Positions 59,062 through 64,000 of a stretch of DNA of 64,000 bases are shown here, in pieces. Source of the stretch: an uncultured bacterium (GTDB lineage: Bacteria > Planctomycetota > UBA8742 > UBA2392). Every line of letters begins with the position of its first letter. Positions within the stretch are counted from its first letter, which is position 1. Position numbers and translations under genes: made by a program. Under the pieces are notes generated by a model. The model did no database searches and had not been told where the DNA came from. It worked only from the letters and a program-made list of their open reading frames with translations. Location: positions 62,001 through 126,000 of the forward strand of contig CALLQI010000022.1 in NCBI GenBank assembly GCA_938014885.1, given 5' to 3'.

Positions 59062-60102
59062 CTAACTGGCGGGCAAGTCTGGTTGCGAGGACTCTTGCTC
59101 GGGCGTCTCCGGAGCTTCGGGTGCTTCCGGTTCGTCGGCTGGTGAGTCTGCCTGGACTTCCGGCGTCGGCACAGCCGGGCGGGGTTGGCTCATGCGTGAG
59201 CTCATGCGGGCGCTGCGGGCGGCGTCGCGGGCTTCTTTCTCGGCACGCTGCTTGGCTTTGCGGTCGCGGCGGTAGCGGCGGATGTCCTTCTCACTCCAGC
59301 CGCCCTCGAACGAAATTTCGCTGACCGGCATCACCTGCCGTTTGCCGTCGGGGAACTCGACGTTCACCTGCTGCCCAAGAATGTCGATGTTGCAGGCGTG
59401 GCATTCAGCCCCGTTGCAGGTCACGGGCTGGCCCTCCTGCGGCATGGTTTTGCGCAGCTCGTTGTACAGGTCGTCTTCGTACTTCAGGCAGCACTTCAGG
59501 CGGCCGCACTGCCCGCTGATTTTGGTGGGATCCAGGCTGATGCGCTGTGTCTTGGCCATCTTCATGCCCACGGGCACGAAGTCGATGATGTAGCTGATGC
59601 AGCACAGCTCAAACCCGCACACGCCCACATCGCCGGAAAGTCGGGCCGCGTCGCGTGCGCCGACCTGCCGCAGTTCAATGCGCGCGTTCAGCTTCTCGTT
59701 CAGGTCGCGCACGAAGTCGCGGAAGTCCACGCGGTCTTCGCTGCTGAAGTAGACAATCGTCTTATCGCCGGCGAGCAGCGTCTCGGTCAACTCGTAGCGC
59801 ATCGGCAGCCGGTGCTTGGCCACCAGTTCACGGAATGCGCGCTTGATGTGCCGGTAATCAGCACCACGTGCCTGCCGGAACTTTTCGGAATCTTCGCTGG
59901 TGCAGCGGCGCAACACTTCGCCGGCGACGCTGTCGCGGGGGCCGAGGTTGGGGTCGCCGGGCAACGTCTTCACCTGGCCGACTTCAGTGCCGCGACGGGT
60001 GCGCAGCACGACGACGTCATTCACCTTGAGTGTCAGGTCCTTGGGGACCTTGAAGTACTCATGGGTGCGCAAAGCCGAGTATCGTGCGAGGACCAGTGCC
60101 AT
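59062..60102 (-). CDS. PSP1-domain protein, RicT-like
   Basis: A 346-residue cytosolic protein of the PSP1/RicT family. Domain residues 1-210 include VVVLRTRRGTEVGQVKTLPG, RELVAKHRLPMRYELTETLL and the cysteine motifs CGFELCC and SGQCGRLKCCLKYEDDLY, which in RicT help bind iron-sulfur clusters. Two more cysteines lie in CNGAECHACNID. The last 75 residues are an acidic Pro/Glu/Ala tail (ADEPEAPEAPETPEQESS). In Bacillus, RicT acts with RicA and RicF in RNA processing by RNase Y; no partner genes are nearby. The gene lies upstream of metG on the same strand and is divergent from the kinase gene. Confidence 0.9.
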   Translation of the reverse strand: MALVLARYSALRTHEYFKVPKDLTLKVNDVVVLRTRRGTEVGQVKTLPGDPNLGPRDSVAGEVLRRCTSEDSEKFRQARGADYRHIKRAFRELVAKHRLPMRYELTETLLAGDKTIVYFSSEDRVDFRDFVRDLNEKLNARIELRQVGARDAARLSGDVGVCGFELCCISYIIDFVPVGMKMAKTQRISLDPTKISGQCGRLKCCLKYEDDLYNELRKTMPQEGQPVTCNGAECHACNIDILGQQVNVEFPDGKRQVMPVSEISFEGGWSEKDIRRYRRDRKAKQRAEKEARDAARSARMSSRMSQPRPAVPTPEVQADSPADEPEAPEAPETPEQESSQPDLPAS

Positions 60103-60185
60103 GAAGATGTGGACAATTCCTGTCTGCGATTTCCAAGCCTAGAACCATACGCGGTTTGCATCGAAGGCACAAGCGCCGGAAGGGG

Positions 60186-60214
60186 GTGACGCCTCGCACT
60201 ATGCCTTCTATACT
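60186..60214 (+). promoter_or_regulatory. candidate promoter of the kinase-WD40 gene
   Basis: -35 GTGACG at 60186-60191 (four of six consensus bases), a 17-base spacer and -10 TATACT at 60209-60214. It would start transcription near 60221, about 30 bases before the ATG, and lies in the 147-base region between divergent genes. Confidence 0.45.
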
Positions 60215-60249
60215 CTTTCGCTCACGTTTCCGGACTACAGAACCCCGCC

Positions 60250-62199
60250 ATGCAGAAATGCCCCGCTTGCGCCACCGAGAATCCTGACAAGGCCAAGTTC
60301 TGCATTAATTGCGGCGCTGCCCTGTCCGACAGCGCGCCGGGATCAGCCAAGACACCCGACGCCCCCGATGAAATCGGCCGCGTCATCCCCGGCGACGACC
60401 TCGTGTTCGAAGCTGAGGCCGTCAGCTACGACCCCGGCACCCTCGTCGCCGAACGTTATCAGGTCGAGCGCGAACTGGGCCGCGGCGGCATGGGCACCGT
60501 GCTGCTGTGCCGCGACAAGTTCCAGGAAGATGAATTCTGCTGCCTGAAGGTGATCAACCCGCAGCTGATCGACAACGAAGAACTGGTTGAACGCTTCAAA
60601 AGTGAAGGGCGCATCGCCCGCAAGATCCGCCATGCCGCGATCATCGCGACCCACGACATCTTCGAGTGGAAGGGTCGCTGGCACATCAGCATGGAGTTTT
60701 TCCCGGGCATCGTGCTGCGCAAGGTCATCAACGACGCGGACAGCACCGGCCAGGCCGTGCCGCTGAACGACGCCGTGACCATGATCGACAAGATTCTGGA
60801 CGGCCTTACGGCGGCGCACGAAGTGACCGTCCACCGCGACCTGAAGCCCGAAAACCTGATGCTGAAGGGCCAGCCCGGCACGCCCGATTTCGCGGTGAAG
60901 ATCCTGGATTTCGGCATCGCCAAGAACTTCGAAGTCAGCAACGCGACCATGGCCGAGGTCGCCATGGGCACCACCGGCTACATGGCACCGGAGCAAGCGC
61001 GCGACGCCGCCAACGTGGACAAGCGCGCCGACCTGTACGCGATTACCGTGATTTTCTACGAGCTGCTGACTGGCCTGCTGCCCGTCGGCAACTACGAACA
61101 CCCGACCGCGCTGCGGCCTGACCTGCCGGCCTGGGTTGACGCCTTTGTTGACAAGGGCCTGAAGTCGCGCCCCGACTCGCGCTACAGCAGCGCCGAAGAA
61201 ATGCGCCGCGCGCTGCTTACCGGCGGCCTGACTGACCCCAAGTCTGCGCCCATCCACACCGGCGAAATCCACACCAGCCCGCTGGTGGACGAAAAGAAGG
61301 CCGAGGAAAAGGAAGGCCGCTGGCTGCGCGTGAAGCTCATGGACAGTCGCCAGGGCCTGGTGCACGCCGTGGCCTACGCACCCGACGGCACCTGCTTTGC
61401 CAGCGCCGGTGAAGACAACACGATCAAGATCTGGGACGCCAAACGCCTGAAAGTCACCGCTGAATTGCGCGGCCACACGGCATGGGTGAAATCGCTGCAC
61501 TTCAGCCCGGACTCGCGCCTGCTGGCCAGCGGCAGCGGCGACACCAAAGTCCGCCTGTGGGACACCCGCACCTGGCGTGAGGCTGCCGTCATCGAAGGCC
61601 ATGAAACACCGGTAATCGGCGTGCGCTTCAGCCCCGATGGCCACTTCCTGGCAAGCTCCGGTGCGGACCAGACGGCCGTGCTGTGGGACGTCAGCAACTT
61701 TGAGCCCGTGCGCGACGTGCACGGCGGTGGCATCGCAGCGCTGAGTTTCAGCCCCGACGGCCTGCTTCTGGCCAGCGGCACACTGAACCAGAGTGTCGTG
61801 GTGTGGGACATGATGACCGGCGACGTGCTGGTTGAGTTGAAGGGGCACCGCGGCACGATCACGAGCCTGAGCTTCAGCCCCGACGGCCGCTTTTTGCTGA
61901 CGGGCAGCGACGACACAACCATCCGCGTGTACGAGATACCGGGGTTTGAACGCACGCTCAAGATCCGCGACCACAGCAGCCTGGTGTGGTCGATCGCCTT
62001 CAGCCAGGACTCGCGGATCATGGCCAGCGCCGGCGAAGACCGCATCCTGGTGCTGCGCCGCCTGCCGGACTGGGACGAAATCGCCACCTTTGCCGACCAC
62101 CCCAAAGGCGTCAGCGGCGTGGCATTTGCACCCGACGGCCGACAGATGGTCAGCGCCGGGCGCGAGGGCGGCATCGCGGTCTACTCATTACAGGTCTGA
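60250..62199 (+). CDS. zinc-ribbon Ser/Thr protein kinase with C-terminal WD40 propeller
   Basis: 649 residues. Residues 4-21 are a zinc ribbon (CPAC and CINC). Residues about 65-330 are a Hanks-type kinase with LGRGGMGTV, the ATP lysine in CCLKVINPQ, catalytic HRDLKPENLM, metal-binding LDFGIAK and GYMAPEQ; all key residues are present. Residues about 365-649 hold seven WD40 repeats (for example VHAVAYAPDGTCFASAGEDN, VKSLHFSPDSRLLASGSGDT) that form a beta-propeller for binding targets. There is no membrane helix between them, so the protein is cytosolic. The FHA-HD-GYP protein at 1888 is one possible downstream partner, an inference. Confidence 0.95.
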   Translation: MQKCPACATENPDKAKFCINCGAALSDSAPGSAKTPDAPDEIGRVIPGDDLVFEAEAVSYDPGTLVAERYQVERELGRGGMGTVLLCRDKFQEDEFCCLKVINPQLIDNEELVERFKSEGRIARKIRHAAIIATHDIFEWKGRWHISMEFFPGIVLRKVINDADSTGQAVPLNDAVTMIDKILDGLTAAHEVTVHRDLKPENLMLKGQPGTPDFAVKILDFGIAKNFEVSNATMAEVAMGTTGYMAPEQARDAANVDKRADLYAITVIFYELLTGLLPVGNYEHPTALRPDLPAWVDAFVDKGLKSRPDSRYSSAEEMRRALLTGGLTDPKSAPIHTGEIHTSPLVDEKKAEEKEGRWLRVKLMDSRQGLVHAVAYAPDGTCFASAGEDNTIKIWDAKRLKVTAELRGHTAWVKSLHFSPDSRLLASGSGDTKVRLWDTRTWREAAVIEGHETPVIGVRFSPDGHFLASSGADQTAVLWDVSNFEPVRDVHGGGIAALSFSPDGLLLASGTLNQSVVVWDMMTGDVLVELKGHRGTITSLSFSPDGRFLLTGSDDTTIRVYEIPGFERTLKIRDHSSLVWSIAFSQDSRIMASAGEDRILVLRRLPDWDEIATFADHPKGVSGVAFAPDGRQMVSAGREGGIAVYSLQV

Positions 62200-62352
62200 T
62201 TGGCCGCGAATGCGCTTGCGGCGCGGGTTTTGGGCGTTACAAAGGCATCTCGGTATTGGAGTCGGCTGAAAGGCGGGGGCGTGCTACCTTCCCGCAACGA
62301 AGCAATCCGCAGAGATGGCGGCCAGGCTTCGAGGGTTTGACAGGAGCCACAC

Positions 62353-62898
62353 ATGGAAACCGCACTCATCATCATCGGCACAGTCTCAACCGCGCTGTTT
62401 GCCGTTCGCCTGATCATGATGTTCATCGGCGTGGACGGCCACGACGGCGACGTGATGCACGCGCCCGAAAGCGCCAGCGCCGCCGACGTCGCGGACTTCA
62501 AGATCTTCACCCTGCTGACCGGTATCGTGACGCTGATGGTCGGCAGCTGGACCGCCCTGCTGTTCGACAGCCTGCAATGGCCGATCTGGATCAGCCTGGG
62601 CGCCGGCTACGCGATCGGCTTCGCGGCCGCGCTGGCCACCGGCTACGCGCTGTTCAGCATGCGCCGGCTCGAAAGCGACGGCACGATCCGCGACTTTGAA
62701 GCCTCGGGTCTGAAGGGCACCTGCTACGTCTCAATTCCTGAGGCCGGGCAGGGCAAGGGCCAGGTGCAGATTACGGTGCAGGGCAGGCTGCGCACCTTTG
62801 ACGCGGTAAGTGACGGGCCGGCCATCGAAAGCTTCAAGCCGATCGTGGTGATGAGCCGGATTGACAACAACACGCTGCGGGTCTGCCAGACCGAGTAG
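62353..62898 (+). CDS. NfeD-like membrane protein
   Basis: A 181-residue protein with three membrane helices (ALIIIGTVSTALFAVRLIMM, FKIFTLLTGIVTLMVGSW, WISLGAGYAIGFAAALATGY) and a C-terminal OB-fold domain (GLKGTCYVSIPEAGQGKGQV, LRTFDAVSDGPAIESFKPIV), the plan of NfeD proteins that partner flotillins. The spacing to the next gene, an SPFH protein, is 23 bases on the same strand, which fits the usual NfeD-flotillin operon. AGGAG lies before the ATG. Confidence 0.85.
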   Translation: METALIIIGTVSTALFAVRLIMMFIGVDGHDGDVMHAPESASAADVADFKIFTLLTGIVTLMVGSWTALLFDSLQWPIWISLGAGYAIGFAAALATGYALFSMRRLESDGTIRDFEASGLKGTCYVSIPEAGQGKGQVQITVQGRLRTFDAVSDGPAIESFKPIVVMSRIDNNTLRVCQTE

Positions 62899-62921
62899 CG
62901 AAGTACGGGCAGGAGAAGCCA

Positions 62922-63491
62922 GTGCTGGCCAGCCAGGACCCGGTCGTCACATTGATCGTCCTTGCGTCGATCCTGCTGGGGCTGATGTTGAGCACAGGGG
63001 TCATGCTGGCCCTGCGTTTCAAGCGCTGCCCGCCGGACAGCCTGCTGGTGGTGTTCGGGCAGGGAGTACCGGACGGATTGAAGGTGGTGTCATCGGGCGG
63101 AACGCTGGTGTGGCCGTTGATCCAGGACTGCGCGCTGCTATCGCTGAAACCTGTGCCGGTGTCGCTGACCATGGATGGGCTGTTCTCGCGCAGCAACGAG
63201 CGCGTTGATGTAAAAGCTGACGTGCTGGTGGCAATCGGTACGGATCCGGTCCGGACAAAGAACGCGGCAGAAAGGCTGCTGGGGTACGACGAACGGCTGA
63301 TTGAAGAAGTTGCCCGGGACTTGCTGATCGGCAACCTGCGCATGGTTGTCGCGACGCTCGAAGTGCCGCAGATGAAGGCAGATCAAGAGGCGTTCAGCAG
63401 CAAGGCGATTCAGGAAGCCGAACCAGAGTTGCAGAAGGTCGGGCTGGAGATCATCAGCTACAAGTTTGAGCGGGTGTACCAAAAGCCATAG
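62922..63491 (+). CDS. short SPFH-domain protein (truncated flotillin paralogue)
   Basis: 189 residues: one N-terminal membrane helix (VVTLIVLASILLGLMLSTGV) and an SPFH domain (RFKRCPPDSLLVVFGQGVPD, GGTLVWPLIQDCALLSLKPV, EEVARDLLIGNLRMVVATLE, ending VGLEIISYKFERVY). It matches the following flotillin over its length (RCPxxxLVVxGxGV, LVWPLIQDxAxLSLxPxxV) but stops where the long coiled-coil domain should begin. GTG at 62922 has AGGAG six bases upstream, and the frame is clean, so it is a real short form and not a pseudogene. It may modulate assembly of the full flotillin. Confidence 0.82.
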   Translation: MLASQDPVVTLIVLASILLGLMLSTGVMLALRFKRCPPDSLLVVFGQGVPDGLKVVSSGGTLVWPLIQDCALLSLKPVPVSLTMDGLFSRSNERVDVKADVLVAIGTDPVRTKNAAERLLGYDERLIEEVARDLLIGNLRMVVATLEVPQMKADQEAFSSKAIQEAEPELQKVGLEIISYKFERVYQKP

Positions 63492-63555
63492 CCGCAGGAC
63501 TCATCAAGCTTCACGACGGAACTCAATCAGGCAGAAAGCAAAAAAGGAGCGGGCC

Positions 63556-64000
63556 TATGTTCTTGGGTGTCGACACAGTCACGGTAATCATCGTGCTGTC
63601 GCTGATTTTCATCGGCATTTTCATCTTCCTGGTGATGTTCCTGGCCCAGCGCTACAAGCGCTGCCCCAGTAACAAGATCCTGGTGGTTTACGGTAAGGGC
63701 GTCGGCGGCGGTACGGCAAAGACGATCCACGGTGGCGCGGCGCTGGTGTGGCCGCTGATCCAGGATTACGCCTACCTAAGCCTTGAGCCGATCACGGTCG
63801 AAATCGACCTGCGCGCGGCCCTGAGCAAGAAGAACATCCGCGTCAACGTGCCCGCCAGCTTCACCATCGGTATCGGCACCACGCCTGAGCTGATGTCCAA
63901 CGCCGCCGAACGTCTGCTGGGGCTAGATGACCGCGGCATCCACGGCCAGGCCCAGGACATCATCATGGGTCAGCTGCGACTCGTGGTGGCGACCCTGGCG
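63556..64000 (+). CDS. flotillin, N-terminal part (cut by window edge)
   Basis: The first 148 residues of a flotillin-like SPFH protein, a membrane scaffold of bacterial lipid-raft-like zones. A hydrophobic N-terminal helix (VTVIIVLSLIFIGIFIFLVM) is followed by the SPFH domain (RYKRCPSNKILVVYGKGVGG, GAALVWPLIQDYAYLSLEPI, ASFTIGIGTTPELMSNAAER). The expected C-terminal coiled coil lies beyond the window. AAGGAG precedes the ATG at 63556. It is the third gene of the NfeD, short SPFH, flotillin operon. Confidence 0.9.

Noticed and set aside
60343..62100. Open frame of 585 codons antisense to the kinase-WD40 gene
   Set aside because: Kinase and WD40 motifs on the plus strand are complete; the antisense frame shows no motif.

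Overview
The window is a GC-rich (about 64 %), gene-dense stretch of bacterial chromosome with roughly 53 protein genes, two tRNA-Ser genes and no rRNA, transposase, integrase, prophage or CRISPR array. The gene set suggests a Gram-negative, hopanoid-making bacterium of the Planctomycetota or a nearby lineage. The clues are a fused AroD-AroE, a squalene-hopene cyclase, an FHA-GAF-HD-GYP protein, a Minf_1886-family protein, a RicT-type PSP1 protein next to metG, a VWA protein with an amidotransferase-like fold, VCBS-repeat and carboxypeptidase-regulatory-like surface proteins, and a Ser/Thr kinase fused to WD40 repeats. This placement is an inference from gene content. GTG and TTG starts are common and were chosen where a clear Shine-Dalgarno sequence supports them.

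Layout. 1-8 kb: an S41 protease (cut by the edge), a rhomboid-like protein, a cyclic-di-GMP phosphodiesterase, a large secreted beta-sandwich protein and an HTH regulator. 8-12 kb: a tiny membrane peptide, a lipoprotein, a second secreted protein, then pgk-rpe. 12.3-14.5 kb: dnaA with a 411-base upstream region that may be the replication origin; gene orientation tends to diverge from it. 14.7-19.4 kb: an operon of a three-domain shikimate enzyme (AroD-AroE-AroK), a prepilin peptidase, a class IV aminotransferase and a lipid kinase. 19.5-25.4 kb: a LysM protein, truD, two parvulin lipoproteins, a trehalase-fold glycosidase and folE. 25.5-29.3 kb: two unknown proteins, a eukaryote-like IMP dehydrogenase and a uracil-DNA-glycosylase-like protein.

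29.5-36.3 kb: a surface protein with four long repeats and a C-terminal sorting signal, a lower-GC pocket with two small genes, shc and two lipoproteins. 36.7-43.3 kb: a LexA-like repressor, a VCBS lipoprotein, coaX, a family 4 uracil-DNA glycosylase and a SpoIID-like protein. 43.5-49.6 kb: a VWA protein, a double cyclic-nucleotide-binding protein, tRNA-Ser(CGA), a 34-residue basic peptide, tadA, HU, a CPBP protease and tRNA-Ser(GCT). 49.7-57.2 kb: an RDD membrane protein, a Memo-like protein, two paralogous membrane proteins, an ECF-type sigma factor, an ABC exporter and a Minf_1886 protein. 57.3-64 kb: metG, a RicT-like protein, the kinase-WD40 protein and an NfeD / short SPFH / flotillin operon that runs off the edge.

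Most of the window is core metabolism and information processing mixed with envelope proteins. The features most worth a second look are a 12-base palindrome, TTGAC-N2-GTCAA, found seven times between 22.7 and 57.4 kb; the trifunctional shikimate protein; a rhomboid that has lost most of its active site; a self-cleaving-type repressor with a candidate operator; a possible attenuator in the guaB leader; two very small genes with strong ribosome binding sites; a truncated flotillin paralogue; and a paralogous pair of unknown membrane proteins.
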